In this document: one piece after another, positions 1 to 6,200 of the stretch
How positions within the stretch are numbered: position 1 is the first letter of the stretch
Layout of the letters: each line of letters begins with the position of its first letter
Assembly (NCBI GenBank): GCA_030691225.1
Contig: JAUYES010000387.1
Location: 1-7,149 of the forward strand
Origin: Holophaga sp.
GTDB lineage: Bacteria > Acidobacteriota > Holophagae > Holophagales > Holophagaceae
Direction: 5' to 3'
DNA length: 7,149 bases
Notes under the pieces: model-generated
What the model was told of the DNA's origin: nothing
Database searches by the model: none
The model's input: only the letters and a program-made list of their open reading frames with translations
Program-made: the position numbers and the translations under genes

Positions 1-446
1 TGAACCCCGACTTCAGAGATCTGTTTGCCACGTTGAACGACGCCCACGCTGAATTAATCATCGTTGGTGGTTACGCTCTTGCGGTGCATGGTGCTCCCAG
101 ATTTACCAAAGATCTCGATGTCTGGGTAAGGGCCAATCCAGACAATGCCCGAAGAGTCTGGCAAGCCCTCGATGAATTCGGTGCACCATTTGGTGACCTA
201 AATCTAGAAGATCTGTCCACTCCAGGCATTGTTTTCCAAATGGGGTTGCCACCCAACAGAATCGACATCATCACCGCAATTGATGGCGTCGAATTCCAGG
301 AGGCCTGGGAGCACAAAATCTCATCTGTATATGGCGATCAACCCGTTATGGTTATCGGCTTTGACGAACTTATCCGAAACAAAGAGGCCACGGGAAGACC
401 CCAAGACGCTCTTGATGCAAAAACGCTCCGACAGTCCAAGGCATAA
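1..446 (+). CDS. MNT-fold nucleotidyltransferase-like protein (5' end one base outside window)
   Basis: The reading frame is open from the left edge. The window begins with 'tg', so an ATG starting one base upstream would give a 148-residue protein beginning MNPDFRDLF. A later TTG at 33 would cut into the conserved N-terminus. Seen in the protein: a GG-Y-A motif (residues 23-26) followed by HG, then T-K-D-L-D (Asp38, Asp40) and a later R-I-D (Asp89). This is the glycine pair plus Asp-x-Asp plus third Asp layout of DNA polymerase beta-like nucleotidyltransferases, of the small DUF6036/AbiEii-like type. The C-terminus (LIRNKEATGRPQD..D...LR) is typical of these proteins and looks complete, with TAA at 444-446. 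Such proteins are often found in toxin-antitoxin-like or other accessory loci, but the substrate here is unknown. Any partner gene would lie upstream, outside the window. Transposase debris begins just past the stop. Family call fairly sure; function not. Confidence 0.85.
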   Translation, partial: NPDFRDLFATLNDAHAELIIVGGYALAVHGAPRFTKDLDVWVRANPDNARRVWQALDEFGAPFGDLNLEDLSTPGIVFQMGLPPNRIDIITAIDGVEFQEAWEHKISSVYGDQPVMVIGFDELIRNKEATGRPQDALDAKTLRQSKA

Positions 447-454
447 TTCCATCG

Positions 455-789
455 TCGGCCTCTGCTGCCAAACGCAGAGCCTGGGCGGCCCGATTGGCAC
501 ACCGCTTCGTCCGACCGCTCATCACTTTCCCGCCCGTGATTCGCGTTCCTGGGCACAGTCCCAACCAACTCGTGAAATTCTTCTCCGTCGGAAACCGCGA
601 CATGTCTGTGCCGATTTCGCTGATCACGGCCAGCGCCGTGGTCACATCGATGCCATCGATCCGCGTTAGGTCCACGCCACACATCCTGAAGAACAGGCTT
701 CGTAGGTCGAACCGTGGCGCATTGCGGGCCTTGCCACGCTTCTTTCCAGGTGGTGGGTCGCCCTCGCCTGCATTGTCTTCCGCTCTCTC
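455..789 (-). pseudogene. IS110-family transposase, C-terminal remnant
   Basis: The minus strand, read from 789 down, encodes a basic lysine/arginine segment (PPPGKKRGKARNAPRFDLRS) followed by GVDLTRIDGID, TALAVISEIGTDMSRFP, SWLGLCPGTRITGGK and NRAAQALRLAAEA. This is the order and wording of the Transposase_20 domain (IS116/IS110/IS902), which carries the helix-hairpin-helix and serine-containing C-terminal half of IS110 transposases. The N-terminal DEDD (RuvC-like) half is missing, and a TGA at 790-792 closes the frame upstream. Homology fades near 455-465, and the rest of the open frame only reads antisense through the end of the nucleotidyltransferase gene. The usual family C-terminal tail after the alanine-rich helix is therefore also absent. 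The element is dead. No terminal repeats were recognised, as expected because most IS110 elements have none. Confidence 0.85.
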
Positions 790-841
790 TCAACTTCTCG
801 CTATCTCGGCTTCGCTCAGCATCTCGGTGTAGGTGGCCTGA

Positions 842-913
842 TCCCAAAAGCCTAGACAGGGCCTCCAGTTCTTCACCCCGCAGAAGCCGGAGCAAAGCTT
901 TCGTTTCCGAAAA
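842..913 (-). pseudogene. short transposase helix-turn-helix fragment (IS3-type, tentative)
   Basis: The minus strand between about 913 and 842 reads F-S-E-T-K-A-LLRLLRGEELEALSRLLG after an in-frame TGA at 914-916. The wording 'K..(A/V)LRLLRGE.LE..SRELG' is, from memory, that of the N-terminal helix-turn-helix of a group of IS3-like transposases. There is no start codon ahead of it. After the LLG the homology would continue only in another frame (DQATYTEMLSEAEIARS, about 839-793), which implies a one-base shift, and that frame ends at the TGA at 790-792. It lies between the IS110 remnant and the lactate permease stop. Only about 24 residues support the call, so the family is tentative. That this is broken mobile-element debris is more secure. 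Confidence 0.45.
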
Positions 914-924
914 TCAAGGGGCAC

Positions 925-2478
925 TCAATAGGCCCAGTAAAGTGTCATCAAGGCGCAGATGGTTGTTATCACGATGGAGATCACGAAGCAGACGGGGATT
1001 ACTTTGGATTCTTCCCCGATGCGATCGATGGCGGCGGCGGCGTTTTGCAGCTTGGCGGGTGAGATGACGCTGGCTAGTCCACCCCCAATACCGCTGGCGG
1101 CGGCCAGCACTAGGCCCGAGGCGCCAATTTTCTCGGCCGTATTCATGTGCAGTTTTGTGAGCATGGCGATGGCGGAAGCCTCGGATCCGCTAATGAATCC
1201 GCCCATAAGGCCCAGAAAGGGTGCCACGATAGGATAGGCCTGCTGGAAGAGGCCGGCGCAGGCCACGGCTATTACCTGGACCATGTTTTTGGTGGCGTCC
1301 ACGAGCACGTAGTCAGAATTCTTGCCGGAGTGGTTGAGGATAAAAGCGATGGCGAAAAATACCGCCGCAGCCAGGGCAGGCCGGGGGGCTCGCTTCAGCC
1401 ATTTGACAGCGGAAGTCCGAAACTGGGAGGAACTGGGCCGCAGGAAGGGCAGGGCGATGATGGTGCTGAGGAGCACCAGGAAGTAAGCCCGCTTGAACAT
1501 ATCCAGTTCCATGGGGCGGTCTTTGGGGATGATGGACAGCGCCATGGGGAAGTGTTCGGTGAGCCAGGGACCGATTTTGAAGGCTGGCACATTCACCAGG
1601 ACACAGAGCACCACCAGGAAGAGCCAGGGCGAGGTGGCAGCGAACAGGCTCATGCCCCGCTCGGTTTCTAGATCCTCGGGCGTGAGCACGCTGCGGTCGA
1701 TAAATGGTTTGCCACGAAGTTTAAGATAGGCCGCCATGACCAGAATGACTCCCAGACCTGCGGCCAGTCCGGTAATGGGGATGAGGTTTAATTGGTTCAT
1801 GCCAATGGCAATGAAACCGGCACTCATCCCTGCCAAGACCGTGGGGAGCCAGCCCTTGCGGATCATGGGCCACTTACCGACGATCCAGAGCATTCCAAAG
1901 GCGATGCAAGTGCTGATGACGGGCATGTAGCGGGCGAAATACATACCCACTTCCTGGGGAGGTCGACCAACGAAGCGGCTGAAGACGTTCAAAGGTTCCG
2001 ATAGCAGGGCATAAGTGCAGAGGGCGTCATAGCCGATGGCCGGCAGGGCGATGGCCACGAGAGGGCTGTAGCCTAGAGCCAACATGATGGGCGGAAGGAT
2101 GGAAACGGGCGTGGCTCCCATGGCTGCCAGGATTGTTCCCACGCCGATATTGATAATCATGATCTGGACGACTTGATCTTGGGGGCTCACGGTCTTAACT
2201 ACCGTCATTACCCGCTTCACCGCGCCGGTTTCCAGCATGATGGTGATCTGAAAAATGGAGGCGGCCACCATCAAAGTGATGGGGAGGCTGGCCACAATTC
2301 CCGCCAGGCTGGCTCGCAAAGTCACTGCGAAAGGAGTCTGGAAGAACACCATTGCTACAACAACGGCAGCGACCCATCCCGCTAGGCCGGATAGATCCGC
2401 CGCCATTCTGCGCACGACCAGCAGAAGCATGATGATAATCACTGGCAGCAAGGCCAGGAGGACGGTCAGGCCGGTCAT
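925..2478 (-). CDS. lctP: L-lactate permease family transporter (LctP/LldP)
   Basis: This 517-residue inner-membrane protein consists almost entirely of hydrophobic segments, with about a dozen helices. It begins with a signal-anchor-like stretch (MTGLTVLLALLPVIIIMLLL). Family signs are the early LPITLMVAASIFQI and GATPVSILPPIMLALGY segments, and the C-terminal block GGFISGSEASAIAML (about 426-440) followed by GIGGGLASVISPAKLQNAAA (463-482). The last two correspond to the G-F/A-SGS and GG-x-N/S-x(3)-P/H-N regions of lactate permeases (PF02652). Members import L-lactate, D-lactate or glycolate with protons. The length is a little below the E. coli LldP (about 550), and the C-terminal motifs are divergent, so another short hydroxy-acid is possible. 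The ATG at 2476-2478 has an AAGGGGA ribosome site 4-5 bases ahead. No lactate dehydrogenase or lut genes are in the window. The TGA at 925-927 nearly abuts transposase debris. Confidence 0.85.
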   Translation of the reverse strand: MTGLTVLLALLPVIIIMLLLVVRRMAADLSGLAGWVAAVVVAMVFFQTPFAVTLRASLAGIVASLPITLMVAASIFQITIMLETGAVKRVMTVVKTVSPQDQVVQIMIINIGVGTILAAMGATPVSILPPIMLALGYSPLVAIALPAIGYDALCTYALLSEPLNVFSRFVGRPPQEVGMYFARYMPVISTCIAFGMLWIVGKWPMIRKGWLPTVLAGMSAGFIAIGMNQLNLIPITGLAAGLGVILVMAAYLKLRGKPFIDRSVLTPEDLETERGMSLFAATSPWLFLVVLCVLVNVPAFKIGPWLTEHFPMALSIIPKDRPMELDMFKRAYFLVLLSTIIALPFLRPSSSQFRTSAVKWLKRAPRPALAAAVFFAIAFILNHSGKNSDYVLVDATKNMVQVIAVACAGLFQQAYPIVAPFLGLMGGFISGSEASAIAMLTKLHMNTAEKIGASGLVLAAASGIGGGLASVISPAKLQNAAAAIDRIGEESKVIPVCFVISIVITTICALMTLYWAY

Positions 2479-2502
2479 TGGATCCCCTTAAAACAGGTGA
2501 AG

Positions 2503-2537
2503 TTCCAAGTATTGCCCGGGGATCCAGGGGCTTGGAA
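2503..2537 (-). promoter_or_regulatory. leader hairpin upstream of the lactate permease gene
   Basis: On the transcript strand the arms TTCCAAG (2537-2531) and CTTGGAA (2509-2503) are perfectly complementary. An inner GCCC/GGGC pairing (2531-2528 with 2517-2514) sits directly next to the outer stem on one side. The structure ends 14 bases before the AAGGGGA ribosome site of the permease. It could shape mRNA stability or translation, or be the trace of an operator dyad. It matches no riboswitch class that I recognise and has no T-run, so it is not a terminator. Confidence 0.35.
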
Positions 2538-2547
2538 GATACTGCGG

Positions 2548-2576
2548 TCACAAGAGGTAGGACCTAGATCACAAGA
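2548..2576. repeat. TCACAAGA direct repeat, 21-bp period, in the permease leader
   Basis: The octamer TCACAAGA occurs at 2548-2555 and again at 2569-2576, exactly 21 bp apart (two helical turns). It lies in the 109-bp gap between the small unknown gene and the lactate permease gene. On the coding strand it reads TCTTGTGA. Two same-face copies upstream of a catabolic transporter are a plausible binding site for a dimeric regulator. I could not place a convincing -35/-10 pair relative to them. Chance occurrence of an 8-mer pair in so short a space is unlikely but possible. Confidence 0.4.
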
Positions 2577-2587
2577 TCAAAAAAACG

Positions 2588-2788
2588 CTATTCGTGAGCC
2601 TTGAGATGCCCGCGTTCCACGAGCTTGCCCACTAGGCGCTCGGCGATATCGATAGCGTAGTCGATATCGCCGTCACTAAGCCCACTGCTTCCAGCCGCTG
2701 CCATCGAATTAAGCAGAAAAAGCGTGTAGTGCTCGATTCGTCGCAAGTCTGTCGAGAAGGGTGAAACCGGGGTTAAGGGCGCTGGCAT
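2588..2788 (-). CDS. small hypothetical protein (66 residues)
   Basis: I do not recognise this protein. The frame could begin at a TTG (2804-2806), but the ATG at 2786-2788 is preferred because GGAGG lies six bases ahead, a very strong ribosome site that the longer form would place inside the gene. From that ATG the protein starts MPAPLTPVSPFSTDLRRIEHY and ends GHLKAHE (TAG at 2588-2590). It has no signal peptide, membrane segment or cysteines. After a proline-rich start it appears helical, with a central TLFLLNSMAAAGSSGLSDGD and an acidic/basic amphipathic end (DYAIDIAERLVGKLVERGH). It lies 66 bp after lptFG and 109 bp before the permease gene, all on one strand. A run of six T on the coding strand just after lptFG may partly separate it from that gene. 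The strong ribosome site favours a real gene. Confidence 0.65.
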   Translation of the reverse strand: MPAPLTPVSPFSTDLRRIEHYTLFLLNSMAAAGSSGLSDGDIDYAIDIAERLVGKLVERGHLKAHE

Positions 2789-2854
2789 GGAGAACCTCCA
2801 CGCCAAGCATAGGCTCGGGAAAACTTCTTGCGTATCAAATTCAAAAAAGGAGGC

Positions 2855-5074
2855 TTAGGTGCGTAATTTTCGTAGCCCTAACAAGCCAAAACCCATCAGT
2901 CCGGCCAGCGGTGCCACAACGCCCCAAAAACCAGGAATTTCTCCAGCTCGCGCAGCTCCCCCCATTAAGGCTTGGGCTCCCATGAAGAGCAGCCCGGCGA
3001 TGAGGCTTACCCCTAGCGCCTTCCCACGACCTCCGCGAGGCAGCGGAAAAGCATGGGCCAACACGGCAAACAGCAGGCAGGGGCCCGTGAGCCAATTCAG
3101 CATTCGGCCCCAGAGCATGGCTGATCGCTCGGGATCGGGTGCCCATTGCTGCCAGCGGAATAGATCGGAAGTGCTAGCTTCTTCTGCCTTTGCTGTGTCG
3201 CGAAGCGATTTGTCGGGGAATAGCCTGGTGGATTCGGGTCCATTTTGCCACTGCAGGGCATTCCAGGGGAGCTCCATGGCGTGGGTATCACCCATCTTCC
3301 ACTTGAAGAAAATCGGAGCCGCACCCGCAGGCTTCAATGGAAAGCCCCAGCGATCGGATCCATCTAAGTACCAAAGAACGCCTGTGGACCCAAGGTGAAG
3401 CCATGGTTTGGTGTAAATTCGTTTGGTCGTTTTGTTTAACATTTGATTGTAAAGATTGTCCGCTCTGGCGATTACCGAAGGTGCTATGACGGCTTGCAAG
3501 AGCAGGGTTAATCCCAAGACTCCGAGCCAGGCCCTTGAGCCAGCCCGAACCCATTGAAGCAAACTGATTCCACCAGCACGAAGCGCAACCCATTCGCGGG
3601 AAAGTGTTGCTTCTGATAGCGCAAGAACCCCGGCAAATAGGAATGCAATGGGAAGCACAACGGCGAGAAAGGGCGGCAGGTTCCATACCCAGTATTGGAA
3701 GAAAACAAGAATAGAGACACCATTTTTGGTTAGATCACCCGCAACGGCGGCGAAATCCAGCAGAAGACTCAGGGTGAGAAAGCTGCCCATGGCCGCACCC
3801 CAGTTGCGCCACCAGAGGTTTCGAGTCCAGCGGGAAAGGATATTGCCCTGCCTTTCTCTCTTCACAAATCGCTCGAGAAATTGCACTGGATGAGGCAAAA
3901 GACGCTTGCAGCAGGCTAGGGTCTGGCGAGCGACGGGCGCAAAAGCCGTGCGCAATCTTCTTTTAATTAATGCAATGATGCGTTTTAAATATCCCGGCAA
4001 GGATCGATGAGGCCGAAGGCGCTGCCAGAGCAACCCGAATCCAACCGCCAAAAAACCTATTGGAAGCGCCAGAATCCCAAAAAGCATATTGGGGTGATTA
4101 TTTAAAATTAAATTTTCGAAAACCTTATTCAGCAGGTAGTAAATCATGATCACGCCTAGGCTTTTGATCATGGCGCCGCCGTGCTGAAAACGGGGATGTC
4201 CCAGGCCAAGGGCTATTCCGAGCAAAAGCAGGGCACAGGTGGCGAAGGGCAGGGAAAATCGACGTCCAATTTCGATGCGTGAGGATGGGCTCGAATCCCC
4301 AAATAGAGCCAAAGTTGAAACATATCGGACCGGTGTTGGTGGTAGAACAGATGCCGATGGTGCCGATATCGGTATGGATAAACTCATTGTTTTCTGCTTG
4401 ATATGGATAATATTTCCATTTTCTTTCTGAATCAAGCAGCCGGCAAGGTCCTTGAACTCAAGGTTGATGGAGGCTAGTTGACCTTGGCTATCGACCCGCG
4501 CCCAGTCCATGGACTGAGCGACAAGGTGTTGAACACCTTGAGGGTTGGATTCCATCAGGTGGATTTCACCCGAGGTATCAATCCAAAGTGAATTATTGGG
4601 ATTATTGGGAGGGAAAAAAGGAGGACCACCGGGTCGAAGAAACCGCGTTTGCGCCTCATCTAGCATTCGGCTTCGAATGGTCTTTTGAATAGAGTTTATC
4701 TTTGGAACCAAAAGATGTGCATTTAGGGAAGATATGATAATCAAAGCCGTCGATAGCAAAAGCCACGGGTAAATCAGTGATCGCATCCCAACGCCCAGTC
4801 CCTGAGACGCAACCATTTCCGAGCCTTCGGATAAGTGTTGGCTACCAAGGAGACCGCCAAGCGCTGCCGCCATGGGAAAAACCATGGCGAGGATTTCCGG
4901 GGCTTGGGTTAGCAAATATGGCGCAACCCAACGGAAAGGTGCCCCCATGGAAAAGATTTCCTTGGAGATCACGATCATCTCCCAAGCGAAAATCAACCCC
5001 CCAAAGAGAAGCAGGGCCCCCAGGAAGGGAGCCGACCATCGGCGCAAAAGGTATCGTTTGAGGATCAAAACCAC
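2855..5074 (-). CDS. lptFG: fused LptF-LptG lipopolysaccharide export permease
   Basis: This 739-residue inner-membrane protein holds two YjgP/YjgQ (LptF/LptG) domains in one chain. In the Lpt system two such proteins form the membrane part of the LptB2FG ABC transporter, which extracts LPS and passes it to LptC/LptA. N-half: helices near 14-36, 55-77 and 99-118, a periplasmic beta-jellyroll-like part about 125-265, the family segment IEIGRRFSLPFATCALLLLG (267-286), then helices near 300-320 and 330-350. C-half: helices near 425-445, 458-487 and 512-532, a shorter periplasmic part 540-645, then three more helices to 735. The coupling-loop motif occurs twice: LSEGSEMVASQGLGVG (81-96) and LSEATLSREWVALRAGG (486-502). 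Residues 351-420 form a strongly basic linker, cytoplasmic by topology. Ordinary LptF or LptG have about 360 residues, so this equals two. The start is a GTG (5072-5074) with a stop just upstream in frame and only a weak ribosome site. The ATPase LptB is not in the window. Confidence 0.92.
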   Translation of the reverse strand: MVLILKRYLLRRWSAPFLGALLLFGGLIFAWEMIVISKEIFSMGAPFRWVAPYLLTQAPEILAMVFPMAAALGGLLGSQHLSEGSEMVASQGLGVGMRSLIYPWLLLSTALIIISSLNAHLLVPKINSIQKTIRSRMLDEAQTRFLRPGGPPFFPPNNPNNSLWIDTSGEIHLMESNPQGVQHLVAQSMDWARVDSQGQLASINLEFKDLAGCLIQKENGNIIHIKQKTMSLSIPISAPSASVLPPTPVRYVSTLALFGDSSPSSRIEIGRRFSLPFATCALLLLGIALGLGHPRFQHGGAMIKSLGVIMIYYLLNKVFENLILNNHPNMLFGILALPIGFLAVGFGLLWQRLRPHRSLPGYLKRIIALIKRRLRTAFAPVARQTLACCKRLLPHPVQFLERFVKRERQGNILSRWTRNLWWRNWGAAMGSFLTLSLLLDFAAVAGDLTKNGVSILVFFQYWVWNLPPFLAVVLPIAFLFAGVLALSEATLSREWVALRAGGISLLQWVRAGSRAWLGVLGLTLLLQAVIAPSVIARADNLYNQMLNKTTKRIYTKPWLHLGSTGVLWYLDGSDRWGFPLKPAGAAPIFFKWKMGDTHAMELPWNALQWQNGPESTRLFPDKSLRDTAKAEEASTSDLFRWQQWAPDPERSAMLWGRMLNWLTGPCLLFAVLAHAFPLPRGGRGKALGVSLIAGLLFMGAQALMGGAARAGEIPGFWGVVAPLAGLMGFGLLGLRKLRT

Positions 5075-5089
5075 CTGAATTCACTTTCG

Positions 5090-5118
5090 ATAATGTATAT
5101 TATGTAACCTAGCGTCAA
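5090..5118 (-). promoter_or_regulatory. probable promoter of lptFG overlapping the kdsD stop
   Basis: On the minus strand TTGACG (5118-5113, five of six to the -35 consensus) is followed after exactly 17 bases by CATTAT (5095-5090, four of six to -10), with very AT-rich sequence between. The -35 contains the TGA stop of kdsD. A transcript would start near 5083, leaving a leader of only about ten bases before the GTG of lptFG, which fits the lack of a clear Shine-Dalgarno site there. The -10 side overlaps a small dyad, ATAAT-GTAT-ATTAT (5090-5103). Confidence 0.5.
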
Positions 5119-6107
5119 ATCACCTTGGCAGCCAGAAGATCATGGATGTGAAGCACGCCAGCAACTTGGTTGCCATCCATCACCAATAAAAAGGTGATCT
5201 TGCGAGCTTCCATTAGCTGGGCCGCCTCGATGGCCAAGAGATTGTGTGAAATCCCAGCTGGACTCTTAGTCATGATATCCCGAGCACGAAGGGTAAGTGG
5301 ATTGGCGCCTGAGCGCTGCGCTTGTTCAACCGCACGGCGAATATCGCCATCGCTGACAACGCCAGCAACCAAACCATCCTCCATGACCGTCGTCATACCT
5401 AGTCGACCTCGAGTCATGGAGGCCAAAACGCCCACTAGTTCGGTATTGGAAGTGACCGACGGGAAGTCTGCGTGCATCAACTCGTTTGCTTTCATTAGCC
5501 TAGACCCAATATTTCCAGCTGGGTGGAATTGGGCGTAGGTCTCCAGAGTGAACCCGGTATGGACCATATGATGCGCAGCAAGAAGATCGCCCCACACCAA
5601 CTGAAGCGTGGTGCTGGCCATGGGGGCGAAATTAAGTGGGCACCCTTCCCCGTGGGGAAGTGAATAGGTAAAGCACCAACGAGCCGCCTGTCCCAAGCGA
5701 CTATCTTTGCGCGCAGTGATGGCTCCGATGGGTACGCCGATGCGAACCAAGCTGGGCACCAGTCGAAGAACCTCCTCACTCTCGCCGCTATTACTCAGAA
5801 GCAGCAAGGTGTCATGGGAAGTCACCATTCCTAAATCACCGTGAAGGGCTTCGGCTGGATGGAGAAAAAAACTTGGGCATCCCGTAGAAGCCAGGGTCGC
5901 TGCAATTTTTTGCCCCACAAGACCCGATTTGCCCATCCCTGAAACGATCACTCTGCCCTGACTGGCGGCTACATGGGAGGTCCAGGATTCTACCAAAGCC
6001 TTGTCCCAGCTGGTTTCCAGGCATTCAAGTGCCGCGCGTGCTGCGATCAAGACGGCCGAAACGGCATCCTGCTTTTCGTCGATGGTTTGTGGTGGAAGCT
6101 GCGACAC
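5115..6107 (-). CDS. kdsD: D-arabinose 5-phosphate isomerase (KpsF/GutQ family)
   Basis: It interconverts D-ribulose 5-phosphate and D-arabinose 5-phosphate, the first committed step to Kdo for the LPS inner core, in the cytoplasm. Residues are counted from an upstream ATG at 6158. An SIS sugar-isomerase domain spans about 55-200, with GMGKSG (74-79), STGCPSFFLHPAEALHGDLG (91-110), LSNSGESEEV (121-130) and the family HPAGNIGSRL block (212-221) with the probable catalytic His212. Two CBS domains follow (about 228-280 and 294-345; VVSDGDIRRA and the final VAGVLHIHDLL are typical). I chose the GTG at 6105-6107 because AGGAG lies five bases ahead and the product, 330 residues, matches the family (about 325-330). 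The ATG at 6158 (347 residues) has no ribosome site. The TGA at 5115-5117 is 40 bp before lptFG, so the two form an envelope unit. No kdsA, kdsB or kdsC is nearby in the window. Confidence 0.93.
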   Translation of the reverse strand: MSQLPPQTIDEKQDAVSAVLIAARAALECLETSWDKALVESWTSHVAASQGRVIVSGMGKSGLVGQKIAATLASTGCPSFFLHPAEALHGDLGMVTSHDTLLLLSNSGESEEVLRLVPSLVRIGVPIGAITARKDSRLGQAARWCFTYSLPHGEGCPLNFAPMASTTLQLVWGDLLAAHHMVHTGFTLETYAQFHPAGNIGSRLMKANELMHADFPSVTSNTELVGVLASMTRGRLGMTTVMEDGLVAGVVSDGDIRRAVEQAQRSGANPLTLRARDIMTKSPAGISHNLLAIEAAQLMEARKITFLLVMDGNQVAGVLHIHDLLAAKVI

Positions 6108-6200
6108 CGGCACTCCTGGAAGGAAATCAAACCATGCTATCACCCGGCTTCTGCTCATGTACCAGCGAGGACGCTAGACTATAGGTGAACGGAGAATCTC
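6108..6200. promoter_or_regulatory. divergent kdsD / spoVG control region
   Basis: These 93 bases separate the kdsD GTG from the spoVG ATG. On the plus strand, GCTAGACT (6173-6180) offers a TAGACT -10-like hexamer for spoVG without a good -35. GGAG lies six bases before the spoVG ATG. On the minus strand TATAGT (6183-6178) is a five-of-six -10 for kdsD, again without a clear -35. The two candidate -10s overlap, so the promoters may compete or need an activator. Weak evidence for exact positions. Confidence 0.35.

Noticed and set aside
338..895. 185-residue minus-strand open frame across the transposase region
   Set aside because: Apart from its first ~24 residues (the helix-turn-helix fragment) it is out of frame with the recognisable IS110 sequence and runs antisense into the nucleotidyltransferase gene; composition is arginine-rich noise.
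895..924. Terminator hairpin after the permease gene (TTTCG-GAAA-CGAAA on the minus strand)
   Set aside because: Five pairs only, no following T-run, and it overlaps the transposase fragment.
1147..1671. 174-residue plus-strand open frame opposite the permease
   Set aside because: Antisense shadow of a high-GC membrane-protein gene; glycine/histidine/glutamate-rich composition, no ribosome site and no recognisable domain.
2835..2880. Possible terminator after lptFG (TTAGG/CCTAA arms, then six T on the minus strand)
   Set aside because: Only a five-pair stem with a long loop, and several unpaired bases lie between stem and T-run; too weak to call.
6108..6158. Upstream ATG (6156-6158) as the kdsD start
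   Set aside because: It lacks a ribosome site and adds 17 residues to a protein that already has family length from the GTG at 6105-6107 with AGGAG five bases ahead. It remains possible.
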